The notes under the pieces were generated by a model. That model saw only the letters and a program-made list of their open reading frames with translations, ran no database searches and was not told where the DNA came from. From a virus, in the IMG/VR virus record IMGVR_UViG_3300046167_000203, positions 1-59,580 of that record: DNA of 59,580 bases. One strand, 5' to 3'. A program made the position numbers and the translations under genes. The stretch's first letter is position 1. Each line of letters begins with the position of its first letter. Shown piece by piece: positions 9,865 to 18,011 of this stretch.

Positions 9865-11634
9865 TTATCTTCCTGTTGGTGCTGATTTAAATTGTCCTGA
9901 TCTTGATTTACCTGCGTAACTACCCATACCAGAGGTATCTATGTCGTCACTGTAATTTAGAAATGGTGATGAGCCAGACACGCCATAGACATCTTGACCT
10001 GCTCTACGTTTACGTCGTCTTAGTAAATCAGTAGGCATCGTGTCTGGTCTATCTATCTGTCTCATATCATTTGTAGATGATTCAATTTTAGGTGCTGAAC
10101 TGACAGGTGCATTAATACTATTGTCATCACCACCAGAAAAACTAGATGAAGGTGATGTCTGAGACATGTAACCTTGATTGGCTCCAAGACCCATCATAGA
10201 GTCTAAGTCTAAACCCTTAAAAGTTGCATAAGCATTAATAGGTGCTGTAATTGCTGCCGCAGTTGGACTAACTAAACCTACCATATTACTGATTGTAGAA
10301 AAGGCACCTTTTCGGGATGCGTTAGCAAGACTGCCTGCTGTGTTTAAAGCTGATAGGGCGGGCATACCTGAGATCGCACTAAAAACACCACCTATATCAG
10401 AACCAAAAAAACCTTCGTTCTGTCCACTAAAACGACCTGTAACGGTACCATCTTTATTGAAACTATAATCGGCTAATGACACACCATATGTTGGTGACTG
10501 ACCACCTGCTTTTGTACTAATGTTTGAATAGGGTGCATAATTACTAAAACCGAAACTTTTAGCTGTAGACATAGCCTGAGTAGGGGTTACACCTGCCATG
10601 TTAGGAGTATTCATAAAACTACCAAGGTTCATACCAAAGTCTCTGCCATATCCTGGAGCTATAGTTGCTATATCTAAATCTTTTTTATCTGTCTCAACAA
10701 CGGAACCACCAAAAAGACTACCACCTAAACCTGCTGATTGTGGACCCGTAGAAAAACCTGTATTGTCTATATCAGTTAGTGACTGTACAGAAGGACCTAT
10801 ACTACCAAATGCATCTAAATCAGGTGGACCAAATCCATTAGGTCCCCAAGACATATCTCTATCATCCATCTTACTTGAATTATCATACCCAGATACACCT
10901 GTGACATCACCTCTGGAAGACATCATTCCAAAGTCTTCGTCAGTAAGTGCATCAGTAACTGCACTAAAGCCACTTCCTGCACCAACAGTGTTACCTGATG
11001 TGGAAGAAATTGTACTTGTAAGACTATCAGGTACACTTGCAGTTCTACCAGAACTATAAACAGGTGAACCCGTAACGTCATAACCTACAACAGTCCTGCC
11101 AGTATTTGCAATACTACCTGCTGTTGACCCTGCAACTGAATCAGAACCCGCAGAACCTGATAACATGTCACCTATTTGAGATACAGAAAAACCTCTGTTT
11201 GCCATATCAATAGCTTCATTAACGTCAGATTCAGAAGCATTATCTAAAGAACTAAAGTTATTACCAATTTCACCAGTTCCGATACCATTAGTATAACCAA
11301 TAGCAGCATCCATTGCAGTACTACCCGTTTTAGAAGTACCACCTATACCAAAAGTATTACCACTTGGCGAATTTGTAGATCCATCTCCTGGACCATCATT
11401 TGGTCCTACTCCATCATCTCCTGCACCCGATGGGTCATCGCCTACTATACTTTCGTCACTGTTAGAACCAGTGTTACCACCAGTGCCTACATTACCAGTA
11501 GATCCGTCTGTATTTCCAGTAGGATCGTTACCACCACCAGTGTTACTATCATTGCCTACATTGCCAGTAGATCCGTCTGTATTTCCAGTAGGATCGTTAC
11601 CTGCATCACCGCCATCGCCGCCGCCACCGCACAT
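9865..11634 (-). CDS. Low-complexity Gly/Asn/Thr-rich virion protein, 589 aa, starts MCGGGG
   Basis: The protein opens with Met-Cys and a Gly run, followed by two copies of a GNDPTGNTDGSTGNVG block encoded by a near-identical 49-bp direct repeat, then long Ser/Gly/Asp-rich sequence with a more hydrophobic part near residues 420-480. The C-terminal 60 residues carry a basic patch (DLLRRRKRRAGQD). No enzyme domain is visible. It follows the acetyltransferase by three bases and precedes another Gly-rich gene by four. Position suggests a structural or ejected protein; the repeat makes length variation between relatives likely. Confidence 0.82.
   Translation of the reverse strand: MCGGGGDGGDAGNDPTGNTDGSTGNVGNDSNTGGGNDPTGNTDGSTGNVGTGGNTGSNSDESIVGDDPSGAGDDGVGPNDGPGDGSTNSPSGNTFGIGGTSKTGSTAMDAAIGYTNGIGTGEIGNNFSSLDNASESDVNEAIDMANRGFSVSQIGDMLSGSAGSDSVAGSTAGSIANTGRTVVGYDVTGSPVYSSGRTASVPDSLTSTISSTSGNTVGAGSGFSAVTDALTDEDFGMMSSRGDVTGVSGYDNSSKMDDRDMSWGPNGFGPPDLDAFGSIGPSVQSLTDIDNTGFSTGPQSAGLGGSLFGGSVVETDKKDLDIATIAPGYGRDFGMNLGSFMNTPNMAGVTPTQAMSTAKSFGFSNYAPYSNISTKAGGQSPTYGVSLADYSFNKDGTVTGRFSGQNEGFFGSDIGGVFSAISGMPALSALNTAGSLANASRKGAFSTISNMVGLVSPTAAAITAPINAYATFKGLDLDSMMGLGANQGYMSQTSPSSSFSGGDDNSINAPVSSAPKIESSTNDMRQIDRPDTMPTDLLRRRKRRAGQDVYGVSGSSPFLNYSDDIDTSGMGSYAGKSRSGQFKSAPTGR
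11484..11601 (-). repeat. Two near-identical 49-bp direct repeats, 69-bp period
   Basis: Positions 11484-11532 and 11553-11601 differ at one base (A or G in the CATTRCCAG part). They code for the duplicated GNDPTGNTDGSTGNVG block near the N-terminus of the 589-aa virion protein. The high DNA identity points to recent duplication or slippage. Confidence 0.9.
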
Positions 11635-11637
11635 AGC

Positions 11638-12093
11638 TTATCCTTTCAACATAAGTTTGTAAGTGCCACCATGCATTTCAAAGTCAAACTTTTTTAAGAG
11701 CTTGTCTGTTCTGTCTAGTAACACTTGGGTTGAAACACCAATACAGACTTCAGCGACATTCCAAAGTCTGCCAAAATCTATGAATAATTTTAATAATCTT
11801 ATAGAAGCTAATGTGCCTCTATGTGCCTGATCAATGAACCAGACAAAGTCTGACAAAATGTAATCATGTCCAAAGAAGTATTCACTTACTCTACCTGCAA
11901 TCATACCATTTAAGACACCGTCTTTTTCTGATACATAACAACAATGATTGTCCTGAGTTACACAGGTACTAAATAAGTTAGCTGCTTTATTATCAGACCA
12001 ATCAAGACTAGCAAAAGCACTTTCATTGTGCATCTGTCTACCTAATACTAATATCTGGTCTGTGTCTGCTAGAACACCTTCTCTATAAATCAT
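11638..12093 (-). CDS. GNAT-family N-acetyltransferase, 151 aa
   Basis: The sequence follows the GNAT pattern: an N-terminal strand IYREGVLADTDQIL, a helix with GRQMHNES, a central GVLNGMIAGRVSEYFF hairpin, a strand DFVWFIDQAHRGTLAS that aligns with the acetyl-CoA binding loop, and a C-terminal GTYKLML strand. The usual Q/RxxGxG/A loop is reduced to HRGTLAS, so cofactor binding is plausible but not certain. GNAT proteins of this size are common next to the tail tube genes of podophages; their substrate is unknown. It follows the nozzle gene after a 64-bp gap with its own promoter-like site, and the ATG follows AGGGTCTTTTATTT. Confidence 0.82.
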   Translation of the reverse strand: MIYREGVLADTDQILVLGRQMHNESAFASLDWSDNKAANLFSTCVTQDNHCCYVSEKDGVLNGMIAGRVSEYFFGHDYILSDFVWFIDQAHRGTLASIRLLKLFIDFGRLWNVAEVCIGVSTQVLLDRTDKLLKKFDFEMHGGTYKLMLKG

Positions 12094-12120
12094 AAATAAA
12101 AGACCCTTATAATCTTTCTA

Positions 12121-12149
12121 TGTGTCTGACTATAGCAGACTTAGACACA
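12121..12149 (-). promoter_or_regulatory. Palindromic operator-like site around a TATAGT box
   Basis: In the gap before the acetyltransferase, TGTGTCT (12121-12127) and AGACACA (12143-12149) form a perfect inverted repeat, with an inner GTCTG/CAGAC pair around ACTATA (TATAGT on the minus strand, 12129-12134). The same GTCTGTGTC-type words recur near other promoters of this genome. No convincing -35 box is seen, so this may be an activator- or repressor-dependent promoter. Confidence 0.45.
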
Positions 12150-12157
12150 AAAGAATA

Positions 12158-13999
12158 CTATTTTGTGTCTACAACCAAAGCAAAATCTAGAATTTTTAAT
12201 TCATGATTTGTATTAGTAGAAAATTGTATACTAATACTTTTAGCTCTATGTGGAATCGGAATATCAATTGGTCTTATTGAAGTTGGAGGAATAAAAGAAC
12301 TGTTTGGATTGAGCACAGTAGTTTCCATTCCGTCATTCTCCACAACAACACTACTTATAAGTTGTAATTGATTATTTTCGCTATCAAATATTGTAACATC
12401 CATACTTGCAGGTGATGACGAACCTCCTGCTCTCAAGTTTGAAAGGTCAGAATTATTACTTACCGCACGAATAATCAGACGTTTATAATGTTTGTAAGTG
12501 TCTGGTGACCCCTGTGATAATAGGGGAGTTCTTATGACTGTACTATACGGATACTGTTGATGGTTAATACCAGTTCCAGGACTATAAGACGTTGAATCCA
12601 CATAATTTAATACAAATTTACCCCATCCTGTATGTGTGCCAACAAGTACAGGTCCAGTAAACGGTCTTTGTAAATTGCTACCATTAAGAGTACCAGTTCT
12701 AACTTCTTCTGGCACAGCAAAATATGAAGCACAAAATTCAGCCTTATCATCTTGATGAAAGCTATCCCAATCCAACCCATCACTTTTTCTATAGGAAAAC
12801 GATAGATGTCCTGATCTACCCGCTTCAGGATCATAAGTCATAGTCAGTCGTGCTGTGTAACTTTGATTAGGATCGTAAACATTAAACTCTAGTTGTGGAA
12901 AAAAAACATGATACTGACCTATTGATCCATCCCAAACAGCATGAGGTTCATGAAAGGGTTGACCATGAAGAGCCAAATTTGCTGTTGAGCCATAATTCCT
13001 ATATTGGTCAGTAAATGAAGGAGTTAGTCTAACCATTTGTTGGTATAAATCTTCAACTTCTCTTGTGAAAGTTTTAGTCTCAAGTGTCAAACCCGAAGCC
13101 GCACGTTTCAGACTGTGAATACCAAAACGACTACAAAAGAATACATCCGTTCCAACATTAACTGCGGTGTTTCTACCGAATAAACCAATGGGTACTCTAA
13201 AGTCTCTAGCTATTTCCCAAAGATTTATATTTGTATCTGCTAAATAAACTAAAGTTTCATTCTTTCCAAAGACAACTAACTTATCACCTTCTAATACGGC
13301 AAGACCTTGTATTGTATCCTTTGATGTAAACTGGTTCTTCACATCAATAATAGCACCGTCTGTTTGATTGGGTGTTGTACCACCACTAGAAGTGTTAGTT
13401 CTCCAATCTTCAAAACTGTCTTGAGCACTTATATGTATTTCTGTTTCTTTTCCTGGGATACCTGCTACTACTAATCTATTTAATATATTTACAGCCATTC
13501 CACCTTGTGGATAACTAAGATTCGTATTATATTGATTATTCGCTCCAGTTGCAGCATTAGTAAAAGCCGTACCATTATAATAGTAAGGGTCATGACCTGC
13601 CATAAAAGCAAATTGTTTTTGATCAAAGTTGACTATAGAAATAGGTGTAATAACTTTTGGTGGTGTCAAACTAGTATCTGCATCAAACATATTAGTTTGA
13701 ATTACTAAATCCTTATAACTTGCTGCGTGTATCACGCCACCAGTAGTGACTCTAAAATAATATGCAACAAAATCGTCATCCCCATAATGAGCTATTTGAA
13801 GAATTGGATACAGCTTATAGGTACTAAGACCATTAGTAGAAACGACAGGCTTTTCGATTGTTGGACCCTTAACAATCTGTCCTCTAAAATCCACATAAGC
13901 ATTCTCTAACTGAAATAAAAATCTCTCAGACATATTTGAGGGACTAGTAACAGTATCAAGTCCTATAAATCTATTGTATGAAAAGAGCTTTCTAGGCAT
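12158..13999 (-). CDS. Tail nozzle / tail-tube protein candidate (T7 gp12 or P22 gp10 type), 613 aa
   Basis: A long beta-rich protein that begins with FSYNRFIGLDTVTSPSNM, a 'read-out' type opening typical of phage stabilisation or nozzle proteins, and contains VVFGKNETLVYL and GIHSLKRAASG segments that look like beta-propeller blades. Length is close to T7 gp12 (about 790) and P22 gp10 (472). It directly follows the adaptor candidate, sharing one base (TAATG), which is the usual adaptor-then-nozzle order. Assignment is by order and pattern, not by a catalytic motif. Confidence 0.72.
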   Translation of the reverse strand: MPRKLFSYNRFIGLDTVTSPSNMSERFLFQLENAYVDFRGQIVKGPTIEKPVVSTNGLSTYKLYPILQIAHYGDDDFVAYYFRVTTGGVIHAASYKDLVIQTNMFDADTSLTPPKVITPISIVNFDQKQFAFMAGHDPYYYNGTAFTNAATGANNQYNTNLSYPQGGMAVNILNRLVVAGIPGKETEIHISAQDSFEDWRTNTSSGGTTPNQTDGAIIDVKNQFTSKDTIQGLAVLEGDKLVVFGKNETLVYLADTNINLWEIARDFRVPIGLFGRNTAVNVGTDVFFCSRFGIHSLKRAASGLTLETKTFTREVEDLYQQMVRLTPSFTDQYRNYGSTANLALHGQPFHEPHAVWDGSIGQYHVFFPQLEFNVYDPNQSYTARLTMTYDPEAGRSGHLSFSYRKSDGLDWDSFHQDDKAEFCASYFAVPEEVRTGTLNGSNLQRPFTGPVLVGTHTGWGKFVLNYVDSTSYSPGTGINHQQYPYSTVIRTPLLSQGSPDTYKHYKRLIIRAVSNNSDLSNLRAGGSSSPASMDVTIFDSENNQLQLISSVVVENDGMETTVLNPNSSFIPPTSIRPIDIPIPHRAKSISIQFSTNTNHELKILDFALVVDTK

Positions 14000-14700
14000 T
14001 AAGTATACTCGTTTATTTCAACTGTAAGAGCACCTTGAATATTAGTTATTGAGCCAATCCAGTTGTTAAGAGTGTTTGTATATATACCACTTCTTAAACT
14101 TATCAAACCTGTATTATTTGTGTCTGTATCATCTATAGTATAATAACTTTTAAGTCCTTCTAACATAACTTCATCGTCTATTGCTCTATAATCAGTTATT
14201 GCCCTATATCTTTTAACTCTTGTTTTATATGGATTTGAAACAACTACATTACTAGCGGTTGTGTCTGCTGTATCCGCAATACGATATGTACCTGCAACTG
14301 TGCTACCACCAACAGTTTTAGCACCTAATACAAAACTATAAAGATCTGCGGTACTCGCAATTGAGCCATTAGCCGCATATATTATAGGTCCCGCACCTAC
14401 AATTTTAACTGGAGTATATGTACTAAAAGTAACAGATCCAGAAGATATAACTAAGTCATTACTACCACTTGTAATAGAGCCTGTCTGATCATCATAGGTA
14501 TTATCAAGGACATCTAAGAAAGAGGGGTGTCTGTTTATGTCTGCTACAACTCGGTTAGCATAATTTAAAAATCTTTCGCTTTCTAAATTCTTTAAAACAG
14601 TAGGACTTGCTTCACCCATTTCCCTCAAAGCATCATCAATTAACTCTGATAATGTAGAAAACTGACCTGACCCAGATCCGCCTGAGTTAAAGCTAACCAT
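13999..14700 (-). CDS. Head-to-tail adaptor candidate (tail tube A-like), 233 aa
   Basis: The N-terminal helical part (STLSELIDDALREMGEASP, NYANRVVADINRHP) resembles the start of podophage adaptor proteins that dock on the portal; the rest is a beta-rich Ser/Thr region. At 233 aa it is close to T7 gp11 (196 aa). It lies immediately before the nozzle candidate and overlaps the upstream 144-aa gene by 8 bases, so the three are translationally coupled. Function is inferred from order and these N-terminal helices. Confidence 0.7.
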   Translation of the reverse strand: MVSFNSGGSGSGQFSTLSELIDDALREMGEASPTVLKNLESERFLNYANRVVADINRHPSFLDVLDNTYDDQTGSITSGSNDLVISSGSVTFSTYTPVKIVGAGPIIYAANGSIASTADLYSFVLGAKTVGGSTVAGTYRIADTADTTASNVVVSNPYKTRVKRYRAITDYRAIDDEVMLEGLKSYYTIDDTDTNNTGLISLRSGIYTNTLNNWIGSITNIQGALTVEINEYT

Positions 14701-15127
14701 TCTGTACCTCTAATTCTACAATCTTTCCCTGTCTAAAAAATACATGTTTCCTCAGACAATTAGCTTCATCTTCTTCTAAAGCTACTTTGTTATCGTGAAA
14801 TATTATTTTATGAGGACCTGCATCAACAGTGACACTTGGTCTAGAGGGAAATGAAAATATAGTTAAGTTTTTATTCACCTTTGCTTTAGCAGCAAGTTCT
14901 TTCATAGTAGGATCATCTCTAAGAGCTTGTACTTTTCCGTTGACAACAATAGCATCTTCTTCAGAAAAAATATGAGACTTCCTATATAAAAGGTGACCTT
15001 TGATTTGTTCGGCTAATTTTAAATCAACCTCTAATACTCCACCATGAAACGGGTATATCTTTTCACCTATGGTTATTTCCATGTTGGGTCTTTTAGCAAA
15101 AAATTTAATTGTTTTTTTAGGTGTCAA
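14693..15127 (-). CDS. Structural-block protein of unknown function, 144 aa
   Basis: A basic, beta-rich protein directly downstream of the major capsid gene. No domain recognised. Two similar blocks are visible, each with a short hydrophobic strand followed by a Lys/Glu helix (FHGGVLEVDLKLAEQIKGHLL and FHDNKVALEEDEANCLRKHVF), which suggests an internal duplication of about 85 residues. Position after the capsid and before the adaptor fits a capsid decoration or head-completion protein; this is inference. Confidence 0.75.
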   Translation of the reverse strand: MTPKKTIKFFAKRPNMEITIGEKIYPFHGGVLEVDLKLAEQIKGHLLYRKSHIFSEEDAIVVNGKVQALRDDPTMKELAAKAKVNKNLTIFSFPSRPSVTVDAGPHKIIFHDNKVALEEDEANCLRKHVFFRQGKIVELEVQNG

Positions 15128-15147
15128 TCTAATCTCCTATAAGTTAA

Positions 15148-15175
15148 AGAGAACCACCTGTTAAGATGGTTCTCT
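15148..15175 (-). terminator. Hairpin between capsid gene and next gene
   Basis: AGAGAACCA (15148-15156) and TGGTTCTCT (15167-15175) form a perfect 9-bp stem with a 10-base loop, 17 bases past the capsid stop. On the minus strand the following bases are TTTAACTTATAG, not a full U-run, so partial termination or a 3' end stabiliser that raises capsid mRNA over the downstream genes is likely. Confidence 0.6.
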
Positions 15176-15191
15176 ATATACATAGATTATT

Positions 15192-16361
15192 CTATGTTAA
15201 TGACTGCCAACTTGAGATAACAGCATGTGTCTTTTCTTGAAGAATTTCTAAACCTGCTTCTGTTAGATATTCATCTGTGACACCGTCAACACCGTTACCC
15301 TGACGATCTTTCAATAATGAAGTATCATCAATGTATCTATATCTTAAATCCTTAGTATCTAAGATAATAGCATCAAACTGAGCACCTGGGATCTGTCTAA
15401 ACATAGGGTGTGTCTTAACTTGTAATGTACCCGCAAAAGTATTGTAGGTAGTAAAGTTAACACCATATGAATCACCAGTACCAGTACTGTTAATTTGATA
15501 TCTTGACTTAGCTAGTGTCTGAAGGTGTTCTGCAACCTTCCATCCACATAACATTAACTTTTCGGATGAACCGAAAGCGAATGCTTTTTCTGCTAAGAAA
15601 GTATCAAAACCTGCTTCAGTTAAGGTATTACTTGTTGATCCTGCATCCTGTACGTTAGTAGTAATGGAGTTAAATATACCATCAGTATATCTTTCTGGCA
15701 TACCTGCGGAACCTGCTACAATGTCCTTTTTACCAAACAACATTGCTCTTTCCATTCCCACCATGTGCTCTTTTAAAGCATCACGAGACTTCTCTAAATA
15801 CTGATCTCCAGTTCTGAAGTTAGTATGCATAGCAGTTCTTGTGATTGAGTAAGGTGTTCTGAAAATTTGGCAAAAGTTCTCGGTGCTTGCAGCATCGTAA
15901 CTTACTGATGTTGGAGTATCTCCACCTTCAGCATTACCATTTCCAACCATGAACCATGTGTCACCCGCAGCAACAGCTACACCTGTTCCACCATTACCAA
16001 TACCTCTAGTAATTGTGAAAGTTGTAGTTGATGGTAGGGCAGTAATCTTAGCAACTTCACCAGTTCTGAAGTTTCTAATTAACATTCCTACACGGAAAAA
16101 CGCAGCATCACCCGCAGCAGAGGCGGTTAAAGTGGTTGCATTGTTAGCAGCTGTACCTGAGTGAGTAAAGGTAAAGCTAGGTAGATCCTTCCTAAAGTTA
16201 TGGAATTCTGGATCATCGGTTGCTTCCGATGGAAGCATTGAGAGAATAGCCGTAAGCGGAGCCGAACCATTCGGCTCTAACATTAGGTATTTCTCTCTGT
16301 AGTTTTCGGGGCGGTGATCGGCTGCAAAAGAGCCAGTTCCCCTCATACCAAGAGTAGTCAT
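15192..16361 (-). CDS. Major capsid protein (SU10/DUF5309-like), 389 aa
   Basis: Located after the scaffold candidate and behind its own promoter-like site. The N-terminal part (FAADHRPENYREKYLML, then a FTFTHSGTAANNATTL beta region), the central TRTAMHTNFRTGDQYLEKSRDALKEHMVGMERAML helix with its basic and acidic spine, and the C-terminal DEYLTEAGLEILQEKTHAVIS are the pattern I know from SU10-type HK97-fold capsid proteins, where the end reads like YLTEAGLE. It assembles into the procapsid shell on the scaffold. Start ATG is the only good choice; the mRNA probably begins near 16500. The family call is from memory of the motif. Confidence 0.85.
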   Translation of the reverse strand: MTTLGMRGTGSFAADHRPENYREKYLMLEPNGSAPLTAILSMLPSEATDDPEFHNFRKDLPSFTFTHSGTAANNATTLTASAAGDAAFFRVGMLIRNFRTGEVAKITALPSTTTFTITRGIGNGGTGVAVAAGDTWFMVGNGNAEGGDTPTSVSYDAASTENFCQIFRTPYSITRTAMHTNFRTGDQYLEKSRDALKEHMVGMERAMLFGKKDIVAGSAGMPERYTDGIFNSITTNVQDAGSTSNTLTEAGFDTFLAEKAFAFGSSEKLMLCGWKVAEHLQTLAKSRYQINSTGTGDSYGVNFTTYNTFAGTLQVKTHPMFRQIPGAQFDAIILDTKDLRYRYIDDTSLLKDRQGNGVDGVTDEYLTEAGLEILQEKTHAVISSWQSLT

Positions 16362-16503
16362 AGTAGTACCTCATTAGGTTAGAGTTAAATTAAGTTCGTC
16401 TGTTCGATTGCTCCTTGGGTTAATAGTAAATAAACTTAGTTTCCCTAATGGTCTTTAGTTTAAAATACTGCCGTCTGGTAGGCATTCATAATTAGACACT
16501 TAT

Positions 16504-16532
16504 AAAGTACATCAGACACAGACATAAATCAA
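16504..16532 (-). promoter_or_regulatory. Promoter candidate for the capsid gene
   Basis: On the minus strand TTGATT (16532-16527), a 17-base gap and TACTTT (16509-16504). The preceding block ATAGTGTTGATTTATGTC is almost the same as at the portal promoter (20376-20405), so the pair marks a repeated late control element. A separate promoter at the capsid gene makes sense for a protein needed in high copy. Confidence 0.5.
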
Positions 16533-16550
16533 CACTATTGTCTATGTCTG
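16513..16550. promoter_or_regulatory. Operator-like inverted repeat CAGACACAGACA / TGTCTATGTCTG
   Basis: Two 12-base arms (16513-16524 and 16539-16550) are inverted copies with one mismatch and cover the promoter. The same GACAYAGAC word occurs at 12121, 20388, 32690, 50953 and 58940, always in gaps between genes, so a common DNA-binding regulator is likely. Confidence 0.45.
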
Positions 16551-16560
16551 AGTCGTTTTT

Positions 16561-17703
16561 TTATAATAAATCCAACATTTGAGTACTAAAATCCTGTTGA
16601 GGACCCTTTCCAGTAGGTACATCTGAGCCTCTTGAAGCTACAGTTTCACCACCTGCACGGGATATATTCTTCTCAACATTCATTTTCATAGCATTTTGTT
16701 CAGCAACACTTTTGTTTCCAGAGGTAATAGCATGATAATCTCTGATAGCTTTATCCATTGCTGCGGGATTATTTCCAATGGCTGCTTTATAATTACCAAA
16801 GGTTTGATCCTGCATATCTACCCAAGAAATAAAGTCATTGAAATCTGCTTCAGTATCAATTCCTAATTCAGAAGCAGTTGCCGCTGCTTGAGAGTCAACT
16901 AAAGTTTGATTAGCTCTAGTAGCACTCAATTGTTGAGCTTGTTTGAAATTATTTACATCTTCCATAAGGGTAGGGAGTATAGTTGCAGCTTCCTCTACAG
17001 CCTTAGAATACTTAAACATATTTTGCATAGCCAAGAATGCATCATCCGTAGGTTGTAATCCATTTTCATCAAAGAAGTTTTTAGCCAATTTAACAGCATT
17101 CTCATCAGACATGACATTCTTTGCTAGAACTCTTGGATCATTAGCTAATTCAGCAGGTGTTTCTGTAGGGTTACCTGTTGGATTTTCCGCTGCTTTTTGA
17201 TTATTCATACTATTAAGCATACTGGTACCAATCATATTAGCTAATTGATTGGGATCTGTTACACCTGTTTGCTCACTAATTCTTCTTGAGAGTTCCATAA
17301 GTGGACCATACTTACTTTCAACAGATTTAAACTGTTGAAGCATAGTGACCGCTTTATCTTCTGGTATCTCTTCTTCTTCACCACGATACTTGATCTTAAT
17401 CATTCTCGATATAGCATCTGCTTCAGCAGGGGATATATCTTGAGCGTTAGCATCACCTACTTCTGTATCACCTCTAGGGTCAGGATTATTAGTAACTTCA
17501 AAATCGAAGTCAACAGGCATCCTGTCGTTTGACTTTAATCTTGATGCTGCATCAAAACCTGATTTATCAGGATTAGCCTCTGCATCTGTCTGGGGAGTAG
17601 GTGCATTAGCGGGTGGGTTTACTGCTTGGTTTGGATCTGTAATTGCCCCAGATCCTGGGTTTCTCATAGCAGTTACGTCTGCTTCACTTGGATTAATCGC
17701 CAT
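16561..17703 (-). CDS. Scaffold protein candidate, 380 aa
   Basis: An acidic, Asn/Gln/Ala-rich protein with predicted helix throughout, Pro/Asn-rich at the start (PNQAVNPPANAPTPQTDAEANPD) and a basic, charged end; no enzyme motif. A KIKYRGEEEEIPEDKAVTML segment near residues 108-127 is typical of phage scaffolds (a short 'YRGEE' strand before the long helical region). It sits between portal and capsid genes, the normal scaffold place, and overlaps the 90-aa upstream gene by 11 bases. Confidence 0.78.
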   Translation of the reverse strand: MAINPSEADVTAMRNPGSGAITDPNQAVNPPANAPTPQTDAEANPDKSGFDAASRLKSNDRMPVDFDFEVTNNPDPRGDTEVGDANAQDISPAEADAISRMIKIKYRGEEEEIPEDKAVTMLQQFKSVESKYGPLMELSRRISEQTGVTDPNQLANMIGTSMLNSMNNQKAAENPTGNPTETPAELANDPRVLAKNVMSDENAVKLAKNFFDENGLQPTDDAFLAMQNMFKYSKAVEEAATILPTLMEDVNNFKQAQQLSATRANQTLVDSQAAATASELGIDTEADFNDFISWVDMQDQTFGNYKAAIGNNPAAMDKAIRDYHAITSGNKSVAEQNAMKMNVEKNISRAGGETVASRGSDVPTGKGPQQDFSTQMLDLL

Positions 17704-17965
17704 TTTTATTGAGCCTTTCTAGTTCCTCTTCCGCTTGAGCATCGCCTACCATCTTGGTAGGTAAATCAAGCACAGTGCGGAATGCCGACATTAAAGCCGC
17801 ACAAACTCGTAATTGATCTGCATCAGCAGAGGCATTACTAATTAATGCGGTTTCCACCCTATTAAATTCTGTCAGAATTCTTTCTTGGTATATTTTCCAA
17901 AAATAATTATCTTTGAGTTTCTCCAAACCCTTAGATAGTTCAGTACTTTTTAGTTGTTTAGCCAA
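17693..17965 (-). CDS. Small helical protein between portal and scaffold, 90 aa
   Basis: Almost entirely helical by composition, with charged ends (ELSKGLEKLKDNYFWKIYQERIL; EEELERLNKNGD). No family recognised. It starts 46 bases after the portal stop and overlaps the scaffold start, so it is translated together with the head genes; a head-assembly helper is the simplest guess. Confidence 0.75.
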   Translation of the reverse strand: MAKQLKSTELSKGLEKLKDNYFWKIYQERILTEFNRVETALISNASADADQLRVCAALMSAFRTVLDLPTKMVGDAQAEEELERLNKNGD

Positions 17966-18011
17966 TGTATTTCCTCAGTCTATTGTAAATACTTTATGTA
18001 TGTCATCAAGT

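Larger units (their letters stand above)
16362..16560. other. 200-bp gap before the capsid gene
   Basis: No gene is seen on either strand. Besides the promoter and operator given separately, it holds only AT-rich leader sequence for the capsid message. Confidence 0.6.

Noticed and set aside
10598-11059. 153-codon open frame on the plus strand
   Set aside because: It lies wholly opposite the 589-aa low-complexity virion gene, has no ribosome binding site, and its Pro/Ser-rich product mirrors the Gly/Ser codons of the other strand.
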